The notes beneath the pieces are model-generated. The model had not been told where the DNA came from. It made no database searches and saw nothing but the letters and a program-made list of their open reading frames with translations. Below are positions 46,252 through 57,290 of a stretch of 64,000 nucleotides of DNA, piece after piece. A program made the position numbers and the translations under genes. Location of the stretch: the NCBI RefSeq assembly GCF_029227915.1, contig NC_079882.1, positions 26,231,001 to 26,295,000 on the forward strand, read 5' to 3'. The first letter of the stretch is position 1. Every line of letters begins with the position of its first letter. The DNA comes from Hydractinia symbiolongicarpus. Its lineage: Eukaryota; Cnidaria; Hydrozoa; Anthoathecata; Hydractiniidae.

Positions 46252-48511
46252 TTTAAAATGCGTATATGTCCTTGTTTCCTTGTAGTCCGCGACCACAAGT
46301 ATAATGCGCGTCATGTAAAATTCACACTGAAAACGCAGTTTTTGCATTTTTAGACGGAACAATTTTGCAGATCAATTTTAAAAATAAAATATTGAACTAA
46401 AATTGATCTAAAATTGTTGTGTATATATGAATAAAAAATAATAGAACCATAATACTCAAATGACGTAATATTCAAAAAATGGATCTCATAAAATCAAGCT
46501 GGTTTGATTTTATTAGATTTTTCGTCAGAGCAATACTATTTCAAAGAAATATGGCGATCTGTTCACTTTCTTTTGAAACTCATGCACGGATTTTCATTCA
46601 TTTTAAATGTTTTTATGCACGTAAAAGAGAATTATAGTAGCAAAAAGAAACGCGACTGAAAATTATGTCAGAAAAGTACGTTTTAATCGTATCAAGCCGC
46701 AAGGCAAACTGAAATACTTAAATAACTTCGGTAGCTCTTAAAAATCTGTCAATTTTAATTCGCTTAATCTTTCGCCTATACAGTTCTTTATTTTCCAACT
46801 TTTTTTATGTGAAAGAATAAAATTGGTTGCAAAGATTTAGAAGCACAAAAGTCTTTTTCCTTCATTGTCACTCATGCCTTATGTTATGATAAATTAAATT
46901 CAGATTGTTCCTTATATTGTATCGAGTATGTATACAAATATATTAAATCAATATAAAAATTGAATAATTAATGGGCTAAAATTTTTGCGTGTATTTTTTT
47001 CAACAATATTCCGACAAATAATATTTTTCGAAAATTGATCTACAAAATTGTTCTGTTCATTCGGGCCTTCACATTAAATTTTAAAATACTTCGTGTTTTA
47101 TTTTTGTTAACAGTAGAAAGAAACAGGTGAGTCCAGAATAACAATGAAAAATGCTCATTTCAGTATGCGGCAACGCAAAATATTGCGGCAAATTTGGATT
47201 CGATCCAAATCGATAGTAAGTATAAGCCATTAGACAGCTAGTACTATATATAGTGAAAACGCACATCGACGCAGAACTTCAGCGTTCTGTCAGTGTTATA
47301 TTAGCATGATGCACGATCTTTATTGTTTGTAGTATTAAGAATTTTTGTTGTAAAATTGTCGCCAATCTTCTGACATCACTCGATAAACTTGTTCAACAGA
47401 TGGTAGAGCTTAACGTCGTTCCCAGGGTCTGTATCTTTTTTATATCAAGACCGCAAGCTCGTAGTTAGAAATAACAGAGGCACTGGGAGCTAGGTTGGGT
47501 CAAGTTCAATTCTCACAACCTCGTTTCCAGAGATCTTTTTCTTTTTCTAACAATCTCGGAAGGCATTACCTCGTAAAAAATTACACTGGGAATCGATCAT
47601 CGACACAATTTTCCGCATCTCTGTTTTGTGCATCCTTGCCCGCTTGTTAGCAAAAGTAGCAATTAGAATTTACTTGAACGAGGGATGTAGCTTTGATTAT
47701 AGGTGCAAAAATATTGCGAAAAAATCACAGGATTATGAGATATTTAAAAAAAACGGACAAAATACGGGTATAGAGATGATCCTGAGTATGAACAATGAAA
47801 TGTTCCTTATCATAGGAATATATGCTTCAAATAATATCGTATATAACTTACAGGGATCGAGGCTAGCGAACATCATAAAAAATTTTACATATCAAACCCC
47901 TAGGCATATATGCGATAGAACAACATCTTGGTATTAATAACTCATCAATATTAATAACTTGTACCATGTAAATAAACAAATGCATTTTAAGTCCATCGAA
48001 GTTGATGGAATAAAGAGCTACATCCTGAATCCGAAAAAAAATAAGGGCTCGCCTAAGGACGATTTTTCTGGAAAAATACCGAAGCAGTTCGTCGACAATT
48101 ACACAGAGAAGCTCACCAAAATTTACAATAACAGGAATATAAATGATACTCTTAGCGACGTTTAAAAATTTGAAGACGTAACTTTAGAGGTTGAAAATGT
48201 CAAAAGGGGGACCATAGTCCTTTTTGAACGAAAGATGTTTTATGACATAGTGATTTTCTGCAAAGTAAATTTTCACATAGTATAAGTATTTTAAGGAAAA
48301 TTTATATAACACAACATACTCTTTTCTATATGATGCTCAAGTGGTATAGATGTTTAGACCAGGGTCAAACTGTGGCAGTTGTTCTAAAGGGATCTTAGCA
48401 AACCATTTGATTGCATTAACCATGATCTTCATATTGCAAAAATGCATTGCTTCGGTTTTTCATAAGAAGCTGTTCTTTTAATAAAAAGTGATCTTAGTCA
48501 TCGTAAACAAA
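46252..48511. other. Intergenic between PIGN and the BEL/Pao insertion
   Basis: AT-rich DNA. The ORFs at 47626-47937 and 47959-48165 (+) have no recognisable content. At 47516-47534 is one arm of the CAACCTCGT palindrome family. PIGN promoter elements would lie just above 46251; none was recognised. Confidence 0.4.
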
Positions 48512-48516
48512 AAGTT

Positions 48517-48721
48517 TTTAAAAACCAGAAAAAAGAGGAGAAATAACTCTGTCTGTTTTTATTAAATTCTTCGCGGGTCTAACCACGCTGTTTCAGAGTT
48601 TACAACGTTTTTACATTAACGCATGCGCCGTAAAATAAACCAATCAAAATACAACGTATTGTCTAACATAATAAAAGAAACTATACAGAAAAGCTATTAT
48701 ACAGAAAAGCTATTTTCTTCA
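48517..48721 (-). repeat. 3' LTR of the BEL/Pao element
   Basis: 205 bp. On the minus strand it starts TGAAGAAAATAG and ends GGTTTTTAAA. It has an internal direct repeat TATACAGAAAAGCTATT and, on the minus strand, AATAAA in GAATTTAATAAAAACAG, a plausible polyadenylation signal. It matches the 5' LTR at 54742-54946 throughout. Confidence 0.93.
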
Positions 48722-48733
48722 TCCTCCCCCCGT
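48722..48733 (-). other. Polypurine tract
   Basis: On the minus strand ACGGGGGGAGGAT lies directly before the TG of the 3' LTR, the expected place and composition for plus-strand DNA priming. Confidence 0.8.
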
Positions 48734-48745
48734 AATTGACAGAAA

Positions 48746-51700
48746 TCAATTACTATACTTGTCCTTAAAACGACGAAAGTTCTGCCCCTCTATCGCAGCC
48801 CGCCGGCGTACTCTACTTTCTACGCGGTGTTCATCGCACGCACCACCTGAACTACCTGAACTCTGTTCGTCGATGACCATAGGATAAAGTTGATTATCTT
48901 CCGCCTCAGTTGCCTTCACCTCTTCTTCTATCACTTCGAACGGTATTAACTTTTGAACAGGTCGATGCACATAAGTTGACCGGCCTGATGTCGAATTCAC
49001 TTTTAATTTTGCACCTCGAGTTCGACCGTCCTTTCCAACAATTAATTTTTCTATCTTTCCGATTTTCCATTGCGAGCGTGGTGTGGGTGTGTCGTCCTTG
49101 ATGAGTACAATATCATTCAGCCTCAACTCTGCGTCTGCTGTCTTCTTCCTTTCGTAAAGGTGTCGTTGCCTCAGTTCGTTCAAATAAGTTATACTAAAGC
49201 GTTTCCAAAAATGTTCTAAGACTGTTCTTAAACGAAGGACTCTTCGAGTGCATTCGGTCACATCTAATACAGTAATCGGTTGATTATTAGTTGTAGCATG
49301 GTTCAATGATCTCCCAAAGATAAGATGATTAGGGGTGATCATAGCTCCAACGTCTTCATCACTCGCATAACAGAGTGGTCTTGAATTGATTACACTCTCG
49401 ACTTCACATAAAACAGTTTGTAACTCTTCAAACGTTAGAAACGACTTTCTTAGTATTTTCTTAAGAGATGTTTTTACGGAACGAACAAGACGTTCATAAA
49501 ATCCACCCCACCATGGGGAGGCTGGTAGAATGAAGCGTTGACCAATTCTCATTTTTAACATATAAGCTTTAACCTCGGACGACTTAAATGTTTTGAAATT
49601 GTCACTTACAATTTCATTTGGTTTTCCTCTTCTTGAAACGAATCGCTTAAAGCCTCGGATGAACGCAGGTGATTTCATGTCAGGCGTGAGTTCAAGGTGG
49701 ATTGCGCGACTACTAGCACAAGTAAAAAGTAAAATGTATACCTTTGAGCAGGAATGTCCGTGAATCCTTACAAATAGAGGACCGGCGTAATCAAGCCCTG
49801 TCGTAGCAAAAGCTTGCGTCAGATGATCCACTCGGAAAACAGGAAGATCCGGACTTTCTGGTGAGGTCATCGTTCGTCCTTGAAATCGCCGACATATTAC
49901 GCATCGTCGTAAAACATTTCTCACTGTCTTCCTGCCACGCAAAATCCAAAATCTTTCTCTAATCTTCGCCAACGTTGATTCCACTCCAAAATGCAATACC
50001 TCTTCGTGGGCATTTCGAACGATTAACATTGTCACATGACTTCCTTCTCGAAGTAAAAGCGGGTGCTTTTGATCGTCTGTTAACTTTGATTCACCAAAAC
50101 GACTTTTCAGTCTAAAAAATCCTTCAGTATCCTGGTAAACATTTAAATTCGACTTTGTTTTATTAAAATTCGAATTTTTGGTCATAGCTTGCTGTTCGGC
50201 ACGTACAATATGGTCCAAAGATTTGGTTACTTCATCGACATTCAGGTTTTCATCGTTGTTTGATTCTTCATTTTTACGTATCTTTGCTATCAAATTGTTC
50301 TTAAAGCGAATAACGTAGGCTACGACGTGAATTAATTTGTTTAATGATCCATATCGAGAGAAATCAACGATTTCGTTCAAGTCAACCGCATTCTGTTCAG
50401 TAACAGTCAGTACGTTTTGTATGTCAGTCGAAGCTTTTAGCTCCTTTTCCACTTCAGTTTTTGAAAAGTCAGTTGTTACGTCATAATGAATGTTGTCGTT
50501 TAAAAGAAAAGAAGGACCGTTAAACCAAATACCATTAAAAAGACTCACAAAATCATCGATAGATCTTGTTGGTGGATCAGCAGGATTCTCTACGCCAGCT
50601 ACGTGAAACCACATGTCAGGTGAAACAATTTTCCTTATTTTCACCACCCTATTCTCAATCCAGGACTTCCAAGTTCTCTCTTTACCCCTGATCCAACAAA
50701 GAGCTACTTGTGAGTCTGTCCAGCCAACAATGCGATCTATTTTTATCCTTCCAGCAATAGCCCTCGTGACATCCTCAATCAAAGTAGAAAGCAATAAACA
50801 TCCTAATAGTTCAAGCCTAGGGATAGAAAGAGTTTTCAGTGGTGAAACCCTGGTCTTCGACGTCCAAAAAAATACTTTGATCCCAACCTTGGTAACAATC
50901 CTCACATAGACAAGAGCACAGTATAAACTAAGAGAACTATCACAAAACCCATGCAACTCTGCAGATACAACTTCGGTCCAATCAACGAAGGAAAACCTTG
51001 GTACGCGGACTACGCTCAAAAACTCAATTTTTTCTAACAGATCGATCCATCTAGCCTCAATACCACCTGAAATAACTTCATCCCAATCCGATTTATCCAC
51101 GCACAAGGACTGAAAAAAAGTTTTAATTTGAGCTGTAATAGGAGAAATAATTCCAAGTGGATCGTACATAGAAGCAGATAAACTTAAAACATTCCTCTTT
51201 GTGAAAGAACATGCCTTAGATTTTCTGATAAATTCGTTAAAATCAAACAGAAAACAATCAGTGTGTTTATCCCATGTTAATCCTAAAACCTTATGACTAT
51301 AGTCTTTATTTATTCCATTAACTTGGCTTTTAGCAAAAGTCATGTCATCTCCAATAGTCTTATCACACCCCTTTCGCCTATCAAAAAAAACTTGTAGTTC
51401 ATTATTATTAGTAAACCATTTCCTTAATTCAAATCCAGCCTTACTCATCACATCCACGGCAACTTCTTGAAATTTTTTCCCTTCTTCAACAGAATTACAA
51501 CCGGTTGTCGTGTCATCTACATACAAATCTTCACCCAATTTTTTCACAATCTCGGAATACATATCTAAGAATTTATTTAAATGCTGACGAATTGTTCCAT
51601 TTAAAAGAAAAGGGCTGCTTGTTAAACCAAAAACAACTCTGAGGAAACGATAAATTACCACTTTGTTCTCCTCAAACCATAAGAATCGCAAAAAATCACG

Positions 51701-54079
51701 GTGAGGTTGATCAATACTAATATTTAAAAAGGCTTGCCTGATATCGGCAATAATTGCAATCTTGTTCAACCGAAACCTAAAAAGTACATCAAAGATCTTA
51801 CATAATAAGTTTGGACCTGAGTATAAACAATCGTTAAGAGAAGGACCGTTTGCCTTACTGGATGCATCAAATACAACCCTAATCTTAGTGGTTTGCTTAT
51901 CTTCCCTCACAACTGCCCTGTGTGGGAGATAATGGACATTACCACTTTCTCTGATTAATTCATTGCGACCTACTTTTTCAATTATACCTTCCTGGACGTA
52001 TTGCTTAAAAATGTTATCATAGTCATCATAAATTCCTAGAGCATGCAGTTTCTTGGCCGTGGATCTAAGTCTTCTTTCGCTTACAAAATAATTATCAGGT
52101 AATGGATCGTGATCAGGCTTGAAAGGTAACCTTGTCACATAGCGTGATCCATCATGATAAATATGATTTTCAAAATCATTAATTACAGAAATTTCTTGAC
52201 CCCCTACAGATTCAACCTGCCAAAATTTCTTTAACTCATTTCTTAGTAACTCATTTTTCTTCTCAACTTCCACTTTCATAACATGCTGTGTTTGCAAACA
52301 GTGCTGTTTCTGCTCCTCGGACTCGTATTTTCCACTTAAGACCCAACCCAACGTAGTTTCCAATGCTACAGGTCCCCCCGAACCCTTTTTCATTTTCCCA
52401 GTAAAAAAACTATAATAGAAATCTAGCCCAATCAATAAGTTTACATTCAAATCCCGACAATTCACGTTTCTATCAGCCAACTCTAAACCTTCCACATGAG
52501 GGTAACTTGCTTTTACAAACTCAAGGTATTGGTGGGTCAACGGACTACAAACATTTGGAACACAGTATGCTTCAACAAAACAAAATCCATGACAGTTCTT
52601 ATGTTTAATCTTAACCTGGTAAACTTGGAGATCCTGAACCCTGGAATCGTCACTTCCGAAAGTCTTAACAATAACCTTTTCCTTTCTTAACGGTTTTAAT
52701 TTTAAAGTCTTACATAAGTCCTGAGATAGATAGCTTCTCTGACTGCCACTATCGAATAGAATCCGCGTGTGCTTTTTTGCATTGCCTGATGTATCAGATA
52801 CATCAGCAGAAGCAGTTTGCATTAAAACACCACTGTATGATGATACAAAATTGTTGTGATGAGCACCTGCTTGCGAACCATCAGAAGAACAAATGGAAAT
52901 GTGATGTCTGTGTTTGCATTTTCGACAAGAATAGTTGCTAGGACAGTTTTTTCCTAAGTGTCCAGTTGCTAGGCATACAAAGCAACGACCTTGCTTACGT
53001 AACAATTCCTTTCTTGTAACAACCTCTGTCACAGACCTACATCGACTTGCCAAATGATCATTTCCATTACAGTATAAACAACTTTTGGACTTATTTAACA
53101 AGAAGTTTTGCCTATGCAAGCAACTTGATGTAAAAAACTCATCATTCCTTTTCATTTTTCCCTCTGCACTTGGCTTTACGACAGGTTTACAATTTTCGTA
53201 AGCAGTCAGTTCATCGTTAAAAAAGATCATAAGGCGTTCAAGCGTCCAAATATCGCTTCCAAATTTCCTAGCAATTATCATATTTAGATCATCCGGTAAC
53301 TTTTCTTTTAATAGAGGAATCAACAAACTTCCATATGCAGAAATGTCCAACTTTAATGCACTCAAATTCCTAGTACAGTTTTCAATTCCGTTATAAAGTT
53401 TCCGTAAAGACACAATGTCAGATTTATTAGTTACCTTGTTCAGACGAATTAGACAATCCATGTGTGCTGATATCAGCACCTGTGGATTGCCATAACGTTC
53501 GGTTAAAATTTTAATGGCCTCTTTATAGTTTGTTGAACTTAAACTTAATCCAGATATTGTCTCAGAAGCTTGACCTTCGACATATCTCTTCAGATAATTA
53601 AATCGATCAATATCAGAAATCTCTTCGTTGTCATGAATCGACGCGCTAAACTGATCCCAAAATCCTTGCCAGCATAGGGGGTCTCCTTTAAAAATTGGCA
53701 GTTCAAATTTTGGTAAACGACAACGAGAGGACACACTTCTTACAGAATCTGGGCCGTGATGGTCAACCTCAGATGGAGGGGACAACGATAAAGATTGTAA
53801 CTTTAACGTGACCGCTGCAAGAAGTTCATGTGTGGGATCAGTATATTCCATACTTTCTAGAACGTCCTGTTCAACTTCCTCTGGTTTCAACAGAGCTAAA
53901 ACTTCATCATTCAACATGTTTAGCTGCTCAATCTTGTTAACAAGGTTATTCTGTAAACCTAGTAACTTTACATGAGTAGCATTTTCATCACTAAGCTGCT
54001 TTTCTATTCTTTTAGTAACCGAGGAAGTTTGGATGCGGATAGCCTTTCTTTGATTAATTTTCTTTTGTAGATCAGACAT
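48746..54079 (-). CDS. BEL/Pao Gag-Pol polyprotein, intact ORF
   Basis: 1777 aa from the ATG at 54079 (MSDLQKK); the frame is open 12 codons further but without an ATG. Rough domain order: coiled-coil start; DUF1759-type Gag (about 120-275); CCHC knuckles at 334-347 and 366-379 and a third Cys/His cluster at 385-397; aspartic protease with D-S-G at 443; reverse transcriptase with D779 and YVDD at 853-856; Pao-type A17 region; RNase H with D1045, E1089 and D1121; integrase zinc site H1357, H1362, C1392, C1395 and core D1429, D1492, E1528 (the D-35-E spacing); a DUF5641-type end about 1640-1730. No stop or frameshift. Gag and Pol share one frame, as usual for BEL. There is no envelope gene. Confidence 0.95.
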   Translation of the reverse strand: MSDLQKKINQRKAIRIQTSSVTKRIEKQLSDENATHVKLLGLQNNLVNKIEQLNMLNDEVLALLKPEEVEQDVLESMEYTDPTHELLAAVTLKLQSLSLSPPSEVDHHGPDSVRSVSSRCRLPKFELPIFKGDPLCWQGFWDQFSASIHDNEEISDIDRFNYLKRYVEGQASETISGLSLSSTNYKEAIKILTERYGNPQVLISAHMDCLIRLNKVTNKSDIVSLRKLYNGIENCTRNLSALKLDISAYGSLLIPLLKEKLPDDLNMIIARKFGSDIWTLERLMIFFNDELTAYENCKPVVKPSAEGKMKRNDEFFTSSCLHRQNFLLNKSKSCLYCNGNDHLASRCRSVTEVVTRKELLRKQGRCFVCLATGHLGKNCPSNYSCRKCKHRHHISICSSDGSQAGAHHNNFVSSYSGVLMQTASADVSDTSGNAKKHTRILFDSGSQRSYLSQDLCKTLKLKPLRKEKVIVKTFGSDDSRVQDLQVYQVKIKHKNCHGFCFVEAYCVPNVCSPLTHQYLEFVKASYPHVEGLELADRNVNCRDLNVNLLIGLDFYYSFFTGKMKKGSGGPVALETTLGWVLSGKYESEEQKQHCLQTQHVMKVEVEKKNELLRNELKKFWQVESVGGQEISVINDFENHIYHDGSRYVTRLPFKPDHDPLPDNYFVSERRLRSTAKKLHALGIYDDYDNIFKQYVQEGIIEKVGRNELIRESGNVHYLPHRAVVREDKQTTKIRVVFDASSKANGPSLNDCLYSGPNLLCKIFDVLFRFRLNKIAIIADIRQAFLNISIDQPHRDFLRFLWFEENKVVIYRFLRVVFGLTSSPFLLNGTIRQHLNKFLDMYSEIVKKLGEDLYVDDTTTGCNSVEEGKKFQEVAVDVMSKAGFELRKWFTNNNELQVFFDRRKGCDKTIGDDMTFAKSQVNGINKDYSHKVLGLTWDKHTDCFLFDFNEFIRKSKACSFTKRNVLSLSASMYDPLGIISPITAQIKTFFQSLCVDKSDWDEVISGGIEARWIDLLEKIEFLSVVRVPRFSFVDWTEVVSAELHGFCDSSLSLYCALVYVRIVTKVGIKVFFWTSKTRVSPLKTLSIPRLELLGCLLLSTLIEDVTRAIAGRIKIDRIVGWTDSQVALCWIRGKERTWKSWIENRVVKIRKIVSPDMWFHVAGVENPADPPTRSIDDFVSLFNGIWFNGPSFLLNDNIHYDVTTDFSKTEVEKELKASTDIQNVLTVTEQNAVDLNEIVDFSRYGSLNKLIHVVAYVIRFKNNLIAKIRKNEESNNDENLNVDEVTKSLDHIVRAEQQAMTKNSNFNKTKSNLNVYQDTEGFFRLKSRFGESKLTDDQKHPLLLREGSHVTMLIVRNAHEEVLHFGVESTLAKIRERFWILRGRKTVRNVLRRCVICRRFQGRTMTSPESPDLPVFRVDHLTQAFATTGLDYAGPLFVRIHGHSCSKVYILLFTCASSRAIHLELTPDMKSPAFIRGFKRFVSRRGKPNEIVSDNFKTFKSSEVKAYMLKMRIGQRFILPASPWWGGFYERLVRSVKTSLKKILRKSFLTFEELQTVLCEVESVINSRPLCYASDEDVGAMITPNHLIFGRSLNHATTNNQPITVLDVTECTRRVLRLRTVLEHFWKRFSITYLNELRQRHLYERKKTADAELRLNDIVLIKDDTPTPRSQWKIGKIEKLIVGKDGRTRGAKLKVNSTSGRSTYVHRPVQKLIPFEVIEEEVKATEAEDNQLYPMVIDEQSSGSSGGACDEHRVESRVRRRAAIEGQNFRRFKDKYSN

Positions 54080-54741
54080 CTTCAGAAGCTTTAAAATAGA
54101 AGTATACCCAAACACTTACAAAGTATCCTGTGCCTAACAGGAGCCAAAATCTATCTCGATCTAATTCTTATCCACAAAGAGGGTAAACAGCAGTCTGTAC
54201 CCAACAGGAGTAAACTTTTTCTTATGCACAAAACAGAAAAATGGCATGTAAAGAAACACGCGTTTAGAAACTAAAATAAAACAACCTTCAAAATAAATAA
54301 GTCTAAACAACAACTCCACGTATCAAAACAAACCAAGAAAAAACATGAATTCGTACTCTTCTATAGCCCCAAACCATAAGCTGTAAAACCAAAAACTATA
54401 CTTATGTCTAAACCACGTGCTGGCACACAAGAAACAAAAAAAAGAAACTTCAATCAAATCCGTAAATATCTTTGCAATCAAGCAAAAATATCGATTTCGT
54501 AACGTCAAAGATGGCTGTCTAAAAACGTTCTTAAATGTCAATTAAATTATTAAGCAGTTCAAAAAAAAAAAGGTCAGTCAAGTCAAGTAGCGAATGAGCT
54601 TACTGAACTATTTTCGTTTCATACGTGTCTTTCGTTCAAATTTCGTTGATCCAATCTTGATCAATGTCTTTGCTCAACAGCAATAGCATCCAATTTTCTT
54701 TAATTATATAAATCAATCTTCGTGTCCCTCATCGGGCGCCA
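54080..54741 (-). other. BEL/Pao leader with primer-binding site
   Basis: Untranslated leader. Next to the 5' LTR the minus strand reads TGGCGCCCGATGAGGGAC (54741-54724), which has the form of a tRNA-complementary primer-binding site: it begins TGG, the complement of the CCA end. The first part resembles the Lys-tRNA type, but the tRNA cannot be named with certainty. The small ORF at 54323-54541 is not supported. Confidence 0.8.
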
Positions 54742-54946
54742 TTTAAAAACCAGAAAAAAGAGGAGAAATAACTCTGTCTGTTTTTATTAAATTCTTCGCG
54801 GGTCTAACCACGCTGTTTCAGAGTTTACAACGTTTTTACATTAACGCATGCGCCGTAAAATAAACCAATCAAAATACAACGTATTGTCTAACATAATAAA
54901 AGAAACTATACAGAAAAGCTATTATACAGAAAAGCTATTTTCTTCA
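54742..54946 (-). repeat. 5' LTR of the BEL/Pao element
   Basis: 205 bp, read as identical to the 3' LTR at 48517-48721. Transcription would start here and run towards lower coordinates. Confidence 0.93.
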
Positions 54947-54951
54947 AAGTT

Positions 54952-56532
54952 AGCGTAGACAAATAATACGTAGTTGGATATATTGAGTGGCGCAATACGA
55001 GACTGTATTTTCAGACACCTGCTTTTTAATATATATTCGACTGGTGTTATACTTCAATGACGTCAGCATTTGTTATTCTGCTGGCGATAACACCCTTCAT
55101 GCCTCTGGGGAATATGCAAACTCGTCCCTAGCGCCTTTTGTCTCTTTTTTTTACTGAACGGCGAGCTGGGGACGAGTTTGGGGAATATGTTGCTGAACTG
55201 AAACAAAAATGTTCACATGTTTTTAATTCTACGTAGTCAAAATTGATTCAGTTAAATGCGGAGAATTGCATTTGTAGCTAAATGGTCAGCATCTAGTGGA
55301 ATGGGAGGAGATTAAGCTGGATAGAGATAACTACTGATGATAGTTTAACATTTCGTATTCATGTTTTTATCCTATGTACGAGAATATTAGAGAGAATTAC
55401 TTGTTCTTATGCCACAAAAGAAATGTAGAATCATTAGAGACGCTTTTGTGGTATCTTAGTTTGTCCTTTTCAAGTAATTTATCAAGTTGAACGCACTCGT
55501 ATAAGATCTAATGTTCTTGCATCTTCTAATAACTGTAATGTTTCTAATCAAATGCATCAATTATATTTAAAGTCGGTATCGAAGAAGATATCCCTTCTAC
55601 ATGCTTGAAGTTTCCATTACAAAGGAGATTTTCTAGATATAATTTGATCTATCATTCATAAAAAAATAGAATTAACTTGACCCGTCATATTGGTGAACAG
55701 TTCTGAAAATGCAAGTAATGTTTGTTCTCTCGGTTGAAATTTTCTGAAACAAGGTGCGGCAGTTGTAAAATCTTATATGAAAACTGCTAATATCGTCTTT
55801 TTTACCCTTTGGTCGAAATCTAGGGGTTTTTTTAGTTTGTTTTCGTGTATATATAATTTAGTCGATTAATTGGCTAACCACCTCTTTCCCTATTAAGACC
55901 CTTTTTTATTGAACTGGTCTGGGGAAATTGTTATCTTTTAGAAAATTGTAGCTATCGACTTCAAGCAAACATATCGCTATATTATCAATATCATGGCACA
56001 TGAATATTCAAGTGACCACGCTAACACCAAGAATCTCAGTTGTATATATTCACTCAAAAACATAGAGCTTTTTTTTAATAAAAAATTGTAATAAGCAGGT
56101 GATATCAAGATAAACTATATGGTGTTAAAGGTACCCATCAATCTGAGGTTTCTGGCAATTTTTTGCTTCAAACAATATTAGTACTGCCAGGCTGTGAAAA
56201 CATGTATTTGCAAAATACGTGGCGGCTGTGATTATTGATAAAGCACGAAGCGCGGAGTTTTAAAAATTTTTAACTACAAGTAATTTAGAATGCTGTTTCT
56301 ATCAAAGTAGAACGCATCGCAAATTGTCAAAATTCATTTGTCATTCTTCACAGTGAGCTTTTTTTAGTTTTTCAAACCAATAATATTACAGATTTACAAT
56401 AATGTTACAATATGTTTTCAATAAAGTAAATTTTTAATTTACAATAAAGTTTAAAATTAATGTACAACTTATTTTACATTATGGTTTATCCTTTTAAAGC
56501 ATAAACCCATAAAAGTAAAAGCATGGACTACT
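54952..56532. other. Intergenic with a short palindrome
   Basis: AT-rich DNA. At 55118-55179 AAACTCGTCCCTAGCGCC pairs with GGCGAGCTGGGGACGAGTTT, a member of the palindrome family also seen at 36477. No coding content recognised. Confidence 0.45.
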
Positions 56533-56754
56533 TTATAGTAAGTAAACTTGTCTTCTTTTTTCCATTTCGCGAGTTGAAATATTCTCATAACTATGAGATT
56601 TCTTCTCCCATAAATTTTTTAATTTTCGTGGGTTTATGTCGTTGACAAAAACATGCTTCTGGTCAGTATCTATTGATGCAAATGAAGAACTTCTTGACTT
56701 GGTTGTTGATCCCCATATAGCAGATAGATTGCTTTTGCTAAAATATTTTTCACC
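56533..56754 (-). CDS. Possible terminal exon of an unidentified minus-strand gene
   Basis: After a good acceptor (TTCTTTTTTCAG, AG at 56756-56755) the minus strand is open for 73 codons to a TAA at 56535-56533. It reads GEKYFSKSNLSAIWGSTT, KSRSSSFASIDTDQKHVFV, NDINPRKLKNLWEKKSHSYE and NISTREMEKRRQVYLL, a believable Ser- and Lys-rich soluble protein end. There is no ATG until late, so it would be spliced to exons at higher coordinates. The neighbouring array (56800-57290) would then sit in its intron. It is not in the frame chain of the DUF4806 gene, which has its own stop and AATAAA. Family unknown. Confidence 0.4.
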   Translation of the reverse strand, partial: GEKYFSKSNLSAIWGSTTKSRSSSFASIDTDQKHVFVNDINPRKLKNLWEKKSHSYENISTREMEKRRQVYLL

Positions 56755-56799
56755 CTGAAAAAAGAATAAAAGTATTTAGCTTTGCCAGTGTCTACCCAG

Positions 56800-57290
56800 T
56801 GGGCACTTCAACGTTGAATCAACGTTGAAAAGACGTTGCTTGCGACGTTGAAAAGACGTTGATTTTACGTTGCAAATGAAAGTTTTTTTGACGTCTTTTT
56901 CCGACGTCTATTCAACGTCGGACATCAACGTCTTTTCAACGTTGAAACAACGTCTCGCAACGTCTTTTCAACGTTGAAACAACGTCTCGCAACGTCTTTT
57001 CAACGTTGAAACAACGTTGCAGGACGTTGTTTCAACGTTGAAAAGACGTTGATGTCCGACGTTGAATAGACGTCGGAAAAAGACGTCAAAAAAACTTTCA
57101 TTTGCAACGTAAAATCAACGTCTTTTCAACGTCGCAAGCTACGTTGAAACAACGTCCTGCAACGTCTCTTCAACGTTGAAACAACGTCTCGCTACGTCTT
57201 TTAAACATTGAAATAACTTCTCGCAACGTCTTTTCAACGTTGAAAAAACGTCTAACAACGTCTAATCAACGTCGTTTGGAAATGCTCTCG
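56800..57290. repeat. AACGTT-rich array with a perfect 117-bp inverted repeat
   Basis: Dense copies of CAACGTTGAA(A)(C/A)AACGTC and GACGTCTTTTCAACG, a pattern known from many invertebrate genomes. Inside it, 56838-56954 and 57023-57139 are exact reverse complements over 117 bp, separated by 68 bp of the same type of repeat. Outer parts are more diverged. It could fold into a cruciform or a long double-stranded RNA. Confidence 0.9.

Larger units (their letters stand above)
48512..54951 (-). mobile_element. Complete BEL/Pao LTR retrotransposon with 5-bp target duplication
   Basis: The element spans 48517-54946 and reads on the minus strand. It is flanked by AAGTT at 48512-48516 and again at 54947-54951, a 5-bp target duplication as expected for BEL/Pao. 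Two 205-bp LTRs show no difference on reading. It has a primer-binding site next to the 5' LTR, a purine tract next to the 3' LTR, an approximately 660-bp leader and one 5.3-kb ORF covering all Gag-Pol domains with catalytic residues kept. This is a young copy that may still be able to move, or be moved, in this species. Confidence 0.95.

Noticed and set aside
47626-48165. Two plus-strand ORFs of 103 and 68 codons
   Set aside because: No recognisable motif, no splice chain and Asn/Ile/Lys-rich composition as expected by chance; left as intergenic.
50613-50909. 98-codon plus-strand ORF inside the BEL/Pao element
   Set aside because: Antisense shadow of the polyprotein ORF.
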